64,000 nucleotides of DNA from Mycolicibacter heraklionensis (lineage in GTDB: Bacteria > Actinomycetota > Actinomycetes > Mycobacteriales > Mycobacteriaceae). Below are positions 1 to 10,106 of this stretch, one piece after another. The DNA lies in contig LZME01000023.1 of the NCBI GenBank assembly GCA_001673575.1, positions 1 through 64,000 of the forward strand. The letters are read 5' to 3'. The notes below the pieces were generated by a model. It did no database searches and was not told the DNA's origin. It worked only from the letters and a program-made list of their open reading frames with translations. Each line of letters opens with the position of its first letter. Within the stretch, counting starts at the first letter, position 1. The translations under genes were made by a program, and so were the position numbers.

Positions 1-229
1 TGGCCGGCGGCGTCGACAACTTCACCGGCCGGGCCGGCCGCAAGCGCTGGGAGCTGATCGCCGAGATCATCGGCCGCAACTGGGGCGGAGTGCTGACCGC
101 GATCGAAGAGATCATCACCACGCCCGACGTCGACGCCGCCGCGGCATCGCAGGCGGCCGATGATCTCGGCGATCAGCTCCCAGCGCTTGCGGCCGGCCCG
201 GCCGGTGAAGTTGTCGACGCCGCCGGCCA
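1..229. repeat. Perfect 77-bp inverted repeat, probable fold-back at a contig end
   Basis: Bases 1-77 are the exact reverse complement of 153-229, separated by a 75-base loop (78-152). The right arm belongs to the minus-strand Rv3311-like gene. The left arm repeats the same coding sequence on the plus strand, and the plus-strand reading continues through the loop as sensible protein (IGR-NWGGVLTAIEEI), whereas the minus-strand reading through the loop becomes Arg/Gly-rich nonsense. The repeat begins at base 1, so it may extend further left. The simplest reading is an assembly or library fold-back; a real inversion is the alternative. Confidence 0.9.
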
Positions 230-650
230 GCCAGCCCAGGTTGGGGTTGCCGTTGAAGAACTTCGTCACCGCTGTCAGGTCGCACACCGAGCCGATCGCC
301 GAGACGATCTCCAGGGCATTGGCCAGTGACTGGACGGACTGCTTGGTCGGCTTTTCGGCCAGCAATTCCTCAACCGCGATCAGGTCGTACTGCCGGTTGC
401 GGCTCGGGTTCAGCTTGTGGGCGTTGGCCTGGACAAGCTGCGTCCAGGCCGGGTGGTCAGCCAGATCGTTGTTGGCGTTGACCCGTACGAATGCGACCAG
501 ATCGGCCGCGGTGGCGAAACCGTAGAGGTCTTCGTCCCTGCCCAGGAACGCCTGCCATTCGTCACCGGAGTCACGCCAGCTCGGCGCCCACAGGGTGTAG
601 CGGTCGCCATCGGTCACCGTGAGGCGGATCGGTACAAGGTCAGCTGCCAT
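153..650 (-). CDS. Conserved hypothetical protein, Rv3311-like (3' end lost in fold-back)
   Basis: Reading from ATG at 650 gives 166 codons of good mycobacterial coding sequence, beginning MAADLVPIRLTVTDGDRY and containing LADHPAW and NPNLGWLAGGVDNF. By recall it matches Rv3311, a conserved protein of unknown function of about 420 residues; I cannot run the alignment. The position beside the upp/pmmB block agrees with M. tuberculosis gene order, although sapM is missing. The true sequence after codon 166 seems to be the loop at 78-152 read in the opposite orientation, so the gene is interrupted in this sequence. No ribosome binding site is obvious. Confidence 0.8.
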
Positions 651-830
651 GGCGCACAGAGTAACGATGCAGCCCGCGCGGCCCGAAGGCGGGATTAGCA
701 CCCTGATTGGCGGCGGGACGCTTCGCATCCTGAATTAAAGAATCCTGAATTTTGCGGTGATCGGGTCGGCGGCGGTCGCCGGGTGGCTAGCGTCGCTGCT
801 GTCCGAGAACCGGGGCCGGGGGAGGTCGCC

Positions 831-2309
831 ATGACGACTGGTCGGTTGCGCCCGGCGGGCGCGTTGCTGCTGGCGGTGCTGTGCGCCGCGGTATTGGCCC
901 TGACATCGGCGTTGTCTGCGGCGGTGGCCTACAGCGTGGACCAGCTGGCGATCCGGCTGCGCCTGCTGGCCGACACGGGCTGGATCATGAGTGGCACCGG
1001 CGTGCCCGATCCCAGTGTCGGGCCCTACCTGGGGCAGATCCTCGCGGGATATCTGCAGCCGTCGTCGCCGCTCTTCGCGGGCCAGCCGACGTTCCCCGGT
1101 TACGACTTCCAGGGCTTGGCCACGCCAGAGCAGTTCTGCCCGTTCGTGTGCATCCCGGGCCAACCGCCGATGAACTTCGGTACCTCGCTGAACACCGGCG
1201 TCGGTTTGCTGAATCAATCGATCCTGCCGCAGCTGCTGGCCGGCGACAACGTGACGGTGTTCGGCTACTCGCAGAGCGCGGCCATCGCGACCATCGAGAT
1301 GAACAATCTGATCGCCAGCGCCGGGACCGCCGGCTACCCGACGCTGGATCAGCTGGACAACATGCACGTCGTTCTGATCGGCGACCCGAACAATCCGATC
1401 GGCGGGATCCTCGACCGCTTCCCGTTCCCGGGCGACCAGCACCTGCCGTTCGTCAACATTCCGCTGAGCCTCGACGCCACCCCGACCGAGCACATCGCGT
1501 CGGACATCTACACCGCTGAGTACGACGGCTGGGCCAACTTCCCGCAGGACCCGACCAACATCCTGGCCGTCATCAACGCCCTCATCGGCATCCTCACCGT
1601 GCACCCGTACTACCCCGACTACACCGCAGAGCAGCTGGCCAGTGCCATCAACGTCGGCACGATCGGCGACGCGAACTTCTACATGATTCCGCAGAACCTG
1701 CCGATCCTGCAGTTCATGTTCAACGGGGGGACTGCGGGGCAGTTCTTCGGCGACTTCTTCTCGCCGTGGGCCAGGCTGATCATCAACTGGGGCTACGGCA
1801 ATGCCGGTGACCCGGCCGTCAACGGGCTATACCCGATCGCGGCCGGTGACTTCATCAGCGGCAGCGCCTACCAGCAGGCGTTCGGGGTGGCGGGCGGGCC
1901 TTGGGCGATGACGCCGACCGGCGAGCTCTACGACGGATCCAGTGTGATGGGCCTGTTCGAGCGGATGGACCCGCTCCAGATGCTGGCCGGGGTCCAGAAC
2001 GCGCTGATCCAGAGCCTTGTCGGCCCGTGGGCCGACGTCGCCGCCGCGGCCAGTGGCGGTGTCCTCAGTGCCACTGATATCAGCACCATCACCGGCATCA
2101 CCGACTTCCTGCAGACCATCACCGGCTACGACCTGACCAACTCCATCGACCAGTTCCTGATCAACGGCTGGAGCGAGTTGGCCACCGCACTGAACCTGGG
2201 CGATGTGCTGGGCCCCGACGCCCTGCTGAGCGGGGCCGCGGTGCCTGGCGACGGGCTGCTGGATCTGATCGGTCTGGGCTTCAGTCTTTTTAACTTCTTC
2301 GGCGCTTAG
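831..2309 (+). CDS. Secreted PE-PPE-domain serine hydrolase (copy 1 of 3)
   Basis: 492 residues. A signal peptide or anchor lies at about residues 1-33 (LLLAVLCAAVLALTSALSAA). The alpha/beta-hydrolase PE-PPE domain (PF08237 type) follows, with the nucleophile elbow GYSQSA at about residue 145, GDPNNPIGG, and TAEYDGWANFPQDPTN. There is no N-terminal PE or PPE segment. Family members studied in mycobacteria are esterases or cutinase-like hydrolases; the substrate here is unknown. ATG 831 is chosen because GGGGGAGG lies 4-10 bases upstream; an in-frame GTG at 783 is less likely. It is the first of three tandem paralogues in the same direction. Confidence 0.88.
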   Translation: MTTGRLRPAGALLLAVLCAAVLALTSALSAAVAYSVDQLAIRLRLLADTGWIMSGTGVPDPSVGPYLGQILAGYLQPSSPLFAGQPTFPGYDFQGLATPEQFCPFVCIPGQPPMNFGTSLNTGVGLLNQSILPQLLAGDNVTVFGYSQSAAIATIEMNNLIASAGTAGYPTLDQLDNMHVVLIGDPNNPIGGILDRFPFPGDQHLPFVNIPLSLDATPTEHIASDIYTAEYDGWANFPQDPTNILAVINALIGILTVHPYYPDYTAEQLASAINVGTIGDANFYMIPQNLPILQFMFNGGTAGQFFGDFFSPWARLIINWGYGNAGDPAVNGLYPIAAGDFISGSAYQQAFGVAGGPWAMTPTGELYDGSSVMGLFERMDPLQMLAGVQNALIQSLVGPWADVAAAASGGVLSATDISTITGITDFLQTITGYDLTNSIDQFLINGWSELATALNLGDVLGPDALLSGAAVPGDGLLDLIGLGFSLFNFFGA

Positions 2310-2475
2310 ACCGGCCCGCCTAGAGCAAAAGCCAGGTCGAATGTCATCGATTTGACAACACGCGTTTTCTCCATGAAGGTCAACGCTGAAAACCACCTAA
2401 TAGATTAATGTGATCTTGCCAGGTGGGGGTAATTGTTCGCCGACGACATATTCGAACCGACCCGGGAGGTCTGCG

Positions 2476-3894
2476 ATGACGGTTAAGCGAGTGCATCGCC
2501 TGGGGGCGACTTTGTTGGCCGCGCTGTGCGCCGTTCTCCTGGGCGTGTCGTCGCTGCTGAGTCCGGCGCTGGCGTCCCGGATCGAGAAGGTGATCCGCGA
2601 CGTCACGTTGCTGGCGGGTGAGGGCTGGATCATGACCGGCACCGGCTGGTCCGACCCGACCACCCTCCCCGGCTATATGGATGCGGTGCGGGCCTACTAC
2701 CTGCAGCCCGCCACGCCGTGGTTCGCCGGGCAGTCGGCGTTCGCCGGCTACAACTTCGAGGGCCTGGCCACCCCGGAGCAGTTCTGCCCGATCGTCTGCC
2801 AGCCCCTGCCGGTCCCGCAGTTGAACTTCGCGGACTCGCTCGCGCAGGGCGCGGCCAGCCTGGACGCGGCGATCCGCCCACAACTGGAGGCCGGCGACGA
2901 GGTCACGGTGTTCGGTTACTCGCAGAGCGCGGTGGTCTCCACCCTGGCGATGCAGAAGTTGCTCGCCGACGTGCCGGGTGGCGCCTACGACCCGTTGAAC
3001 CTGCACTTCGTGCTGATCGGGGATCCGAACAGCCCGATCGGCGGCATCCTGAGCCGGCTGCACTTCGCCGACGGCCTGGACGGGGGCATGCAGCACATCC
3101 CGTTCCTGGGCATCCCGGTGGGCATCGGAGCGGGTCCGACCGACTTCTCGGCCAGCATCTACAGCACCGAATACGACGGCTGGTCCAACTTCCCGCTGGA
3201 CCCCACCAACCTGCTGGCAGTGCTCAACGCGCTGATGGGAATCCAGGCGGTGCACGGCGCCTACTTCAACGACAACCTCGCCAACGCCATCGACCTCGGT
3301 TCGATCGGGTCGAACGACTTCTACATGCTGCCCACCGAGCAGCTGCCCATCCTCGGACCCCTCTATGGCCTCGGTGACATCGGCAAGTTCGCCGCTGACG
3401 CGGTGGCGCCCATCCTGAAGACGTTCATCGACTGGTCCTACGGCAACCCGGGCGCCCCCGACGCCGGAATCACCGTGAACGGTGTCGACCCGATAGGCGC
3501 GGCCGGCTCCTGGGCGGTCACCGCGACGGGCCAGCTGTCCGAGGACACCGGTGTCGCCGGGTTCCTGCTGCGGATGGACCCGCTGCAGATGCTGGCCGGC
3601 CTGCAGTACGCCGGCGTGCAGAGCCTGACCAACACCATCAACAACCTGCTGGACTTCGTCGGGCAGGGACCGCTGTCGGACTCGTTCGTCGACACGCTGC
3701 TGTCGGGCTACAACCTGACGCTCGGCCTGGACCAGGCGCTGCTCACCGGATGGCAGAACCTGGCCACCGAATGGAACCTGCTCGACGTGCTGGGCCCGGA
3801 CGCCGTCTTCAACGGCGCGCCGCTGATCTCGGCCCAGCCGCTGCTGGACCTGGTCGGGGTGGGCTTCAGCTTGATCAACCTGCTCGACGCCTAG
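2476..3894 (+). CDS. Secreted PE-PPE-domain serine hydrolase (copy 2 of 3)
   Basis: 472 residues, closely similar to its two neighbours. Hydrophobic leader at residues 8-35, then LLAGEGWIMTGTG, LQPATPWFAGQ, GYSQSA (nucleophile), GDPNSPIGG and STEYDGWSNFPLDPTN. The start at ATG 2476 has GGGAGGT 5 bases upstream. A 166-base gap separates it from copy 1, with no clear hairpin. The next copy starts 4 bases after its stop, so copies 2 and 3 are probably co-transcribed. Likely an exported lipid-ester hydrolase; substrate unknown. Confidence 0.88.
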   Translation: MTVKRVHRLGATLLAALCAVLLGVSSLLSPALASRIEKVIRDVTLLAGEGWIMTGTGWSDPTTLPGYMDAVRAYYLQPATPWFAGQSAFAGYNFEGLATPEQFCPIVCQPLPVPQLNFADSLAQGAASLDAAIRPQLEAGDEVTVFGYSQSAVVSTLAMQKLLADVPGGAYDPLNLHFVLIGDPNSPIGGILSRLHFADGLDGGMQHIPFLGIPVGIGAGPTDFSASIYSTEYDGWSNFPLDPTNLLAVLNALMGIQAVHGAYFNDNLANAIDLGSIGSNDFYMLPTEQLPILGPLYGLGDIGKFAADAVAPILKTFIDWSYGNPGAPDAGITVNGVDPIGAAGSWAVTATGQLSEDTGVAGFLLRMDPLQMLAGLQYAGVQSLTNTINNLLDFVGQGPLSDSFVDTLLSGYNLTLGLDQALLTGWQNLATEWNLLDVLGPDAVFNGAPLISAQPLLDLVGVGFSLINLLDA

Positions 3895-3898
3895 ATCG

Positions 3899-5293
3899 AT
3901 GCAGCACCGGCGATCGCTGGGGGCAGCACTGCTCGTAGCGGCGTCGGTGCTCTCGGTGACCTGCGGGCCAGGGACACCGGGACCCGGCGCGGCAGATCGG
4001 CCCGGCGTGGCGCTGTTGGGCAACGAGGGCTGGATCATGGGGCCGACCAGCATTCCGGACCCCACGGTCGGCGGCTACATGGACGCGGTGTTGGACCTGT
4101 TTCTGCAGCCGGCCTCGCCGTGGTTTCCGGGGCAGCCGACTTTTCCCTCCTACGATTTCGCCGGTCTGGTCACCCCAAACCAGTTCTGCCCGCTGGTGTG
4201 CTTGCCCCCACCGAACCCCTATCTGACCTTCGCCCAATCGATAGCCCGCGGCACCGAGATCCTGCAGGCCGCGGTGGTACCGCAACTGGAGAATGGCGAC
4301 AACGTCACGGTGTTCGGCTACTCGCAGAGCGCCACTGTCTCCACCCAGTTGATGATCGACCTGCTCGCCAACGCACCGGGCGGCGGCGGGGGCGTTTATG
4401 ACCCGGACAACCTGAACTTCGTGCTGATCGGCAATCCCAGCAACCCGCTCGGCGGCGTGTTGACCCGCTTCCCCGCCTATCCGGTGTTGAGCGATCAGCC
4501 GATCACCCTGCCGTTCTTGGGCATCCCGTTGAGCATCGGGCCGACGCCGACCAGCGGCTTCGACACCACCATCTACACCGGCGAATACGACGGCCTGGCC
4601 AACTTCCCGCAGGACCCGGCCAACCTGCTGGCCATGGTCAACGCGCTGATCGGCACGGCGACCGTGCATTTCTCCTACATCGACTTCGACAACCTGGCCG
4701 ACACCATCGACCTCGGCAGGATCGGGGACACCGACTTCTATCTGATTCCCCAGCAGTTGCCCATCCTGTGGCCGATCTACCAACTCGGCGACGTCGGCAA
4801 GGTCATCGGGGATGCGTTGACACCGATGCTCAAACTGGTGATCGACTGGGGCTACGGCAATCCGGGTGACCCATTCGTCGGCATCAACGGCACCGATGCC
4901 GTAGGACCCTGGGCTGTGACCGCCGGCGGCCAGTTGGCCGACGGCTCCGATGTAGCCGGTTTCGGACTGCGGATGGACCCATTGCAGATGCTGGCCGGTC
5001 TGCAGTACGCCGTCGTGCACAGCTTCGTCGACCCGGTCAACGACCTGTTGGGCTTCGCCGGCCAGTCCCCGCTTTCGGACTCGTTCGTCGATGCGCTGCT
5101 GACCGGCTACCACCTCACCAACGTCGTGGACGCCCACCTGCTCGGCGCCTGGAACGAGCTGGCGGTGTCGTTGAACGTCACCGAATGGCTGGGCCCCGAC
5201 GCCGTGTTCAACGGCGAACCGTTGATCTCGCTTGCGCCGATGCTGGAGATGGGCGCGGTGGTCTTCGAGATGCTCAACTTCCTCGGCGCATGA
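3899..5293 (+). CDS. Secreted PE-PPE-domain serine hydrolase (copy 3 of 3)
   Basis: 464 residues. The leader [19 protein letters not shown] is followed by VTCGPG, a poor lipobox, so lipidation is possible but unproven. The catalytic domain matches the two upstream paralogues: GYSQSATVS (Ser nucleophile), [40 protein letters not shown]. It lacks the basic, Val/Leu-rich segment after the leader found in copies 1 and 2, which makes its N-terminus shorter. It begins 4 bases after copy 2, and upp follows its stop by 17 bases. Confidence 0.87.
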   Translation: MQHRRSLGAALLVAASVLSVTCGPGTPGPGAADRPGVALLGNEGWIMGPTSIPDPTVGGYMDAVLDLFLQPASPWFPGQPTFPSYDFAGLVTPNQFCPLVCLPPPNPYLTFAQSIARGTEILQAAVVPQLENGDNVTVFGYSQSATVSTQLMIDLLANAPGGGGGVYDPDNLNFVLIGNPSNPLGGVLTRFPAYPVLSDQPITLPFLGIPLSIGPTPTSGFDTTIYTGEYDGLANFPQDPANLLAMVNALIGTATVHFSYIDFDNLADTIDLGRIGDTDFYLIPQQLPILWPIYQLGDVGKVIGDALTPMLKLVIDWGYGNPGDPFVGINGTDAVGPWAVTAGGQLADGSDVAGFGLRMDPLQMLAGLQYAVVHSFVDPVNDLLGFAGQSPLSDSFVDALLTGYHLTNVVDAHLLGAWNELAVSLNVTEWLGPDAVFNGEPLISLAPMLEMGAVVFEMLNFLGA

Positions 5294-5310
5294 CCCGTAG
5301 GGTCGGCGGC

Positions 5311-5934
5311 GTGAATGTGTGCGTCGTCGACCATCCGCTGGCCGCGGCGCGGCTGACCGCGCTGCGCGACGAGTGCAGCGACAACGCGGCGTTCCGGTCG
5401 GCGCTGCGCGAGCTGACCTGGATGCTGGTCTACGAGGCCACCCGTGACGCGCCCCGCACGGATGTCGTGGTGCGCACCCCGCTGACCGACACCGGCGGCG
5501 CGCGGCTGGCGCGGCCACCGCTGCTGGTGCCGGTGCTGCGCGCCGGACTGGGCATGGTGGAAGCGGCGCACGCCCTTATCCCCGAAGCCGACGTCGGTTT
5601 CGTCGGGGTGGCGCGCAACGAGGCAACTCATCAACCGGTGCCGTATCTGGCGTCGCTTCCGGCGGACCTGAGCTCCACACCGGTCATGGTTCTCGATCCG
5701 ATGCTGGCCACCGGCGGCTCGCTGGTGCACACCCTGGGACTGTTGGTCGATCGCGGCGCCACCGACATCACCGTGCTGTGTGTGGTGGCGGCACCGGAAG
5801 GTGTTGCGGCCCTGGAGCAAGCGGCACCGGGAGTGCGGCTGTTCACCGCCGCCGTTGACGACGGGCTGAATGAGGACGCCTACATCGTTCCGGGCCTGGG
5901 CGATGCCGGCGACCGCCAGTTCGGGCCGCGCTGA
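5311..5934 (+). CDS. upp: Uracil phosphoribosyltransferase
   Basis: 207 residues, the same length as M. tuberculosis Upp (Rv3309c). It converts uracil and PRPP to UMP in pyrimidine salvage in the cytosol. Visible signatures are [24 protein letters not shown], the PRPP loop [11 protein letters not shown] at about residue 130, and a C-terminus ending [21 protein letters not shown] 5311 is chosen by length and by the [17 protein letters not shown] start; an in-frame ATG at 5290 overlapping the upstream stop is possible. It lies immediately behind the PE-PPE trio and may be co-transcribed with it. Confidence 0.96.
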   Translation: MNVCVVDHPLAAARLTALRDECSDNAAFRSALRELTWMLVYEATRDAPRTDVVVRTPLTDTGGARLARPPLLVPVLRAGLGMVEAAHALIPEADVGFVGVARNEATHQPVPYLASLPADLSSTPVMVLDPMLATGGSLVHTLGLLVDRGATDITVLCVVAAPEGVAALEQAAPGVRLFTAAVDDGLNEDAYIVPGLGDAGDRQFGPR

Positions 5935-6061
5935 GATCCCGACCGCCACAGGTGGATTCAGCCCTCCCGGCATCCGTTGTCGATCAAAGGCGGGCAAGCA
6001 TCACACCCCGTCGGGCCGGTGGCGGGTGCGGCGGCTGGTGACGAACGGGGCGAGTGAGGCG

Positions 6062-7672
6062 CTACCAGGCGCGGACCGCATCGGCGACGGCCTCGCGTAA
6101 CCGCTGTGCCTCGGCGCGGTTCCCGGCCAGGTCATCCGAGGGCGGGCGCGCGACTTCGAGATAGCACTTGAGTTTCGGTTCGGTTCCCGAGGGGCGCACC
6201 ACCACCCGTACCGAGCTGCCGTCGAACTCGCCGGTGAACTCCAGCGCATCGGTGACCGGTCCGCTGCGGTGCAGCAGATCGGTTGCGGTGACGGCTAATC
6301 CGGCCAGCGACCCCGGGGGATCGGCGCGTAGCCGGGCCATCACGGCAGCTGCCTCGGCGGGGTTGGCGACCCGGCGCGTCACCGCGTCGGTGATGTGCAC
6401 ACCGTGCCGGCGGGCCAGCTCGTCGAGGGCTTCGGGAACAGAGCTGCCGCGGCTGGCTAAAGCCGCCACCAGATCGCAGACCAATACCGCGGCGCTGATG
6501 CCGTCTTTGTCGCGCACCGCCTCCGGGTCGACGCAGTAGCCGATCGCCTCCTCGTAGGCGTAGGCCAACGTGGCGCCGGGCAGGTCGCTATCGGCGCGCG
6601 CCAGCCACTTGAACCCGGTCAGCGTCTCCACATGGCGCGCGCCGTAGCGCGCTGCGATGTGCACCAGCATGCGCGACGACACCACGCTGCTGGCCACCAC
6701 CACGCCCGCCGCCCGACCCGCGGGTAGTCGGGACAGCAGGTAATCGCCTAACAGCCAACCGGTTTCGTTTCCGGTCAGCATTCGCCAGCCGTCAGGCCCG
6801 TTGATGCCGACCGCGCATCGGTCGGCGTCGGGATCCAACGCGATCGCGACGTCGGCGCCGACGTCGGCGGCCAGCGACAACAGCGCATCAGTGGCCCCGG
6901 GTTCCTCCGGGTTGGGAAACGCCACGGTGGGAAAGTCCGGGTCGGGGTCGAACTGGGTCTTCACCGGGTGGATGTCGGGGAACCCCGCGGCGCGCAGGAC
7001 CTCGACCGCAATCTTGCCGCCCGCGCCGTGCAGCGGTGTCAGCGCTACTCGAACCCGGCCGCCGTGGCGCCGCACCGCGGCGGCCCGCCCGATGTAGCGC
7101 GCAATGAGTTCATCACCGGCCGGCGCAACAGGACGGCGGGCGATGGCGTCGGCCGGGGGAGCGTCGGCCATCGCTGCCTCGATCTCGGTGTCGGTCGGCG
7201 AGACGATCTGCACGCCGCCGCCGAAGTACACCTTGTAGCCGTTGTCTCCTGCCGGATTGTGTGAGGCGGTGATCTGGATGCCAGCCGCCGCACCGGTGTG
7301 GCGCACCGCGAACGCCACCACCGGCGTCGGGCAGGGTTGGGGAAGAAGCACTACCGAAAATCCTGCGGCGGCAAGCACTTCAGCCGTCGCGATGGTGAAC
7401 TGCGCCGAGCCGTGACGCGCGTCGCCGCCGACCACCACGGTCGAACCCGTGCGTCGCTGTGCGCTGAGCACCTGCGCCACCGCCCAGCTGGCGCGCAGCA
7501 CCACGGCGAGATTCATCGCGTCCGGCCCGCCCCGCACCGGCCCACGCAACCCGGCCGTGCCGAACCGCAGCGGTGTCGCGAACCGGGTGGCTAACTCGCC
7601 CGGACTGCATGCGCGCAGCTCGGCCGCGGTCACCGGGTCGGGGTCGTGGGCGATCCAGTCCTCGGGGGTCAC
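6062..7672 (-). CDS. pmmB: Phosphomannomutase / phosphoglucomutase family, PmmB
   Basis: 536 residues, matching M. tuberculosis PmmB (Rv3308) in length and N-terminus (MTPEDWIAHDPDP). All hallmarks of the alpha-D-phosphohexomutase superfamily are present: phosphoserine loop TASHNPAGDNGYKVY, Mg-binding DPDADR, sugar loop AYEEAIGY and phosphate loop RPSGTEPK near the C-terminus. It interconverts hexose or pentose 1- and 6(5)-phosphates; the exact substrate is not decided by sequence. It converges on upp and diverges from the membrane glycosyltransferase. In M. tuberculosis it is adjacent to deoD; here one gene intervenes. Confidence 0.95.
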   Translation of the reverse strand: MTPEDWIAHDPDPVTAAELRACSPGELATRFATPLRFGTAGLRGPVRGGPDAMNLAVVLRASWAVAQVLSAQRRTGSTVVVGGDARHGSAQFTIATAEVLAAAGFSVVLLPQPCPTPVVAFAVRHTGAAAGIQITASHNPAGDNGYKVYFGGGVQIVSPTDTEIEAAMADAPPADAIARRPVAPAGDELIARYIGRAAAVRRHGGRVRVALTPLHGAGGKIAVEVLRAAGFPDIHPVKTQFDPDPDFPTVAFPNPEEPGATDALLSLAADVGADVAIALDPDADRCAVGINGPDGWRMLTGNETGWLLGDYLLSRLPAGRAAGVVVASSVVSSRMLVHIAARYGARHVETLTGFKWLARADSDLPGATLAYAYEEAIGYCVDPEAVRDKDGISAAVLVCDLVAALASRGSSVPEALDELARRHGVHITDAVTRRVANPAEAAAVMARLRADPPGSLAGLAVTATDLLHRSGPVTDALEFTGEFDGSSVRVVVRPSGTEPKLKCYLEVARPPSDDLAGNRAEAQRLREAVADAVRAW

Positions 7673-7696
7673 CCGTTGATTGTGACAAGCGGCGAA

Positions 7697-7724
7697 TCGA
7701 CACGTGTCAATTGCTTGTTATGAT
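7697..7724 (+). promoter_or_regulatory. Predicted SigA-like promoter with a palindrome in the spacer
   Basis: TCGACA (7697-7702), a 16-base spacer, then TATGAT (7719-7724). The palindrome GACACGTGTC (7699-7708) overlaps the -35. It lies between the divergent pmmB and the GT39-like gene. Spacing and -10 are good; the palindrome could be an operator. Confidence 0.45.
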
Positions 7725-7760
7725 GCTGCGGTTTGCGCCCAACGCGACCCTGGAGTGCCG

Positions 7761-9263
7761 GTGACCGGTTCAACACCCTCGCTGGCGAGTCGTTCAACTG
7801 CCTCGCCGGTGAATCGACTCACACTCGTGCCGGTAGCGGTCGTGGTCGCCGTGGCCGCGGTCGTCCACGGGGTTTTCGCCCTGAACTACGGCTGGCACCC
7901 CGACGAGTTCTACTACGTGATCTGTGGCCAGCACCCGGCCTGGGGATACTTCGACCACCCGCCGCTGGTACCCCTGCTGGCCCGGGTGGCGGCGTTCGGC
8001 GGCTTGCTGGGGCTGCGGTTGTTGGCGATCGCGGTACATCTGGGCGCCATCGTGCTGGCGGCCCTGTTGGCCGCCGAATTCGGTGGGCGGCGCGTTGCCC
8101 AGGTCATCACGGCCGCCGCCGTCGCGGCCAGCCCGCTGTTCATGGGTGCCGCGATGTTCTTCGGGACCACCGTGGTCGACCAGCTGATCTGGATCGCGGT
8201 GCTGCTGCTGGTGACGCGGGCGTTGCGGATCGGAACGGTGCTGGCCTGGTTGCCGGCCGGCGTGGTGGCCGGCATCGGGCTGGAAGCCAAGCAGACCGTC
8301 GCGTTGCTGCTCGTCGGTATCGGGGTCGGTCTGGCGACGTTCCGGCGCGACGCGCTGCGCACAACCGGACCGTGGCTGGCCGCCGCCGTGGCGGTGGCAC
8401 TGGCGGTCCCCAACCTGATCTGGCAGGCCGCGCACGGCTGGCCCAGTCTGACGTTTGCCCACGCCATGTCGGTGCGGATGGGCGGCCCGGCGGGATCGCT
8501 GATCCAGCTACCGCTGCTGCTGTTGTTGTACGCGGGCCCGCTGCTGGTGCTGCTGTGGTTGATCGGGGTCCGCTGGCTGGCGTCGCCGGAGGGCCGGGAC
8601 CATCGCTGGGTCTTGGTGGTGCCGGTGGTCGCACTGGTGTTGTGCGTCATCACCGGCGGCCGCTGCTATTACGCCGGGCCGGTGCTGGCGGCGCTGTTTG
8701 CCGCCGGGGCCGTCTATATCGAAGCCGAGAATCCCGACCGGCCACCGCGAGGCTGGGCGATTGCCCTGGTCGCGCTGTTTGCCGGCGCTGTCGTGTTCTG
8801 CTTGCCAGTGCTGCCACCTGCGCACGCCACAACATTGCGGAAGGTCAACCCCATTCCGATGGAGACCTACGGGTGGCCGCGGTTCGTTGACGAGGTCGCG
8901 GCCGCTGCGGCTTCGCTGCCCGACGACGTGCCGATCTTCACCAGCAATTACGGCGAAGCCTCGGCGCTGCGCGTCCTCGGGCCGGCGGCCGGCATCAACC
9001 GACCGGTGGTCAGCGGCGACAGCAACTACGCGCAGTGGGGCCCACCGGCCGGCAGCGCTGCGACGGTGCTGTGTGTCGGGCGATTCCCGGTCGTGAAGTT
9101 GACCCAGTATTGGCGGCACGTCACCTACCTGTCGTCCATCCGGTTCCCCACCGGGGTGCGCAACGGGGAGAGCTCCGCGAAGATCTACCTGTGCGAGCAG
9201 CCGGTAGGCAGCTGGGCAACGATGTGGCCGCGGATGCGGCACAGCTCGGGAGTGAGCTACTGA
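7761..9263 (+). CDS. Integral membrane glycosyltransferase, GT39/ArnT-like (PMT_2)
   Basis: About 500 residues with many hydrophobic segments. The N-terminal loop after the first helix carries [20 protein letters not shown], the acidic catalytic loop typical of PMT/ArnT-type polyprenyl-phosphate-sugar transferases, followed by [11 protein letters not shown]. About 9-11 membrane helices, then a soluble C-terminal part of about 140 residues. GTG 7761 has GGAG 5 bases upstream; an in-frame ATG at 7704 is possible. It is inserted between pmmB and punA, which adjoin in M. tuberculosis. Its stop overlaps the convergent punA stop by 7 bases. Acceptor unknown. Confidence 0.8.
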   Translation: MTGSTPSLASRSTASPVNRLTLVPVAVVVAVAAVVHGVFALNYGWHPDEFYYVICGQHPAWGYFDHPPLVPLLARVAAFGGLLGLRLLAIAVHLGAIVLAALLAAEFGGRRVAQVITAAAVAASPLFMGAAMFFGTTVVDQLIWIAVLLLVTRALRIGTVLAWLPAGVVAGIGLEAKQTVALLLVGIGVGLATFRRDALRTTGPWLAAAVAVALAVPNLIWQAAHGWPSLTFAHAMSVRMGGPAGSLIQLPLLLLLYAGPLLVLLWLIGVRWLASPEGRDHRWVLVVPVVALVLCVITGGRCYYAGPVLAALFAAGAVYIEAENPDRPPRGWAIALVALFAGAVVFCLPVLPPAHATTLRKVNPIPMETYGWPRFVDEVAAAAASLPDDVPIFTSNYGEASALRVLGPAAGINRPVVSGDSNYAQWGPPAGSAATVLCVGRFPVVKLTQYWRHVTYLSSIRFPTGVRNGESSAKIYLCEQPVGSWATMWPRMRHSSGVSY

Positions 9264-10069
9264 CCTGAAGGTGCCGGGAGCCGGGCGATCACGTCGGCCA
9301 GCAGCGCACCCATCCGGGCCGCCGACTCGCGACCCGCGGCCAGCACCTCGGCATGACTGAGCGGCTCGCCGGTGATCCCGGCCGCCAGGTTGGTCACCAG
9401 CGACAGGCCCAGGACTTGGGCACCCGCCGCCCGGGCGGCGATCGCCTCGTGCACCGTCGACATGCCCACCAGGTCGGCGCCCAGGGTGCGCAGCATCCGG
9501 ATTTCGGCGGGGGTCTCGTACTGCGGGCCGGCCATCCCGGCATAGACCCCCTCGGCGAGGGCGGGGTCGACTTGGTGAGCCAGCGCGCGCAGCGACGGGG
9601 TGTAGGCATCGACCATGTCGACGAAGTGCGCGCCCTCAAGGGGGGAGCGTCCGGTCATGTTCAGATGGTCGCTGATCAGCACCGGCTGGCCGACGTGGTA
9701 GCTGGCCCGCAAGCCGCCCGCCGCGTTGGTCAGGACCACGGTGTTGGCTCCGGCTGCGACGGCCGTGCGTACCGGGCGGACGACGTCGGCCAGCTGATGG
9801 CCTTCGTAGGCATGGATCCGGCCGACCAGCACCAGCACCCGGTGCATGCCGATCTGCATAGATACCAGCTCACCGGTGTGGCCCGCCGCGGTCGGCGTGC
9901 TGAACCCGGGCAGGTCGGCCATCGGCAGGGTCGCAGTCGCGGTGCCAAGGGCTGCTACCGCGGGCGCCCACCCGGAACCGAGCACGACCGCCACGTCATG
10001 CGTCTGCACGCCGGTGCGCCGCGCTACAACCGCAGCCGCCTGAGTTGCCAGCGGTACCGTCACAGGCAC
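9257..10069 (-). CDS. punA: Purine nucleoside phosphorylase
   Basis: 270 residues, trimeric PNP type, equivalent to M. tuberculosis Rv3307 (deoD/punA, 268 residues). It phosphorolyses inosine and guanosine to base plus ribose 1-phosphate. Signatures: [11 protein letters not shown] (phosphate loop), [48 protein letters not shown] and [13 protein letters not shown]. The start is read as GTG 10069, giving 270 residues; GTG 10063 is also possible. It is divergent from the amidohydrolase, with only 37 bases between start codons. Confidence 0.95.
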   Translation of the reverse strand: MPVTVPLATQAAAVVARRTGVQTHDVAVVLGSGWAPAVAALGTATATLPMADLPGFSTPTAAGHTGELVSMQIGMHRVLVLVGRIHAYEGHQLADVVRPVRTAVAAGANTVVLTNAAGGLRASYHVGQPVLISDHLNMTGRSPLEGAHFVDMVDAYTPSLRALAHQVDPALAEGVYAGMAGPQYETPAEIRMLRTLGADLVGMSTVHEAIAARAAGAQVLGLSLVTNLAAGITGEPLSHAEVLAAGRESAARMGALLADVIARLPAPSGQ

Positions 10070-10106
10070 TGAGCTTAGTAGCGCGCCACGATGGGATACT
10101 GCCTGA

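Noticed and set aside
2380..4065. Long open frame on the minus strand opposite the second PE-PPE gene
   Set aside because: Antisense shadow of high-GC coding sequence; the product is Gln/Arg/Val-rich with no domain, while the plus strand encodes a clear hydrolase.
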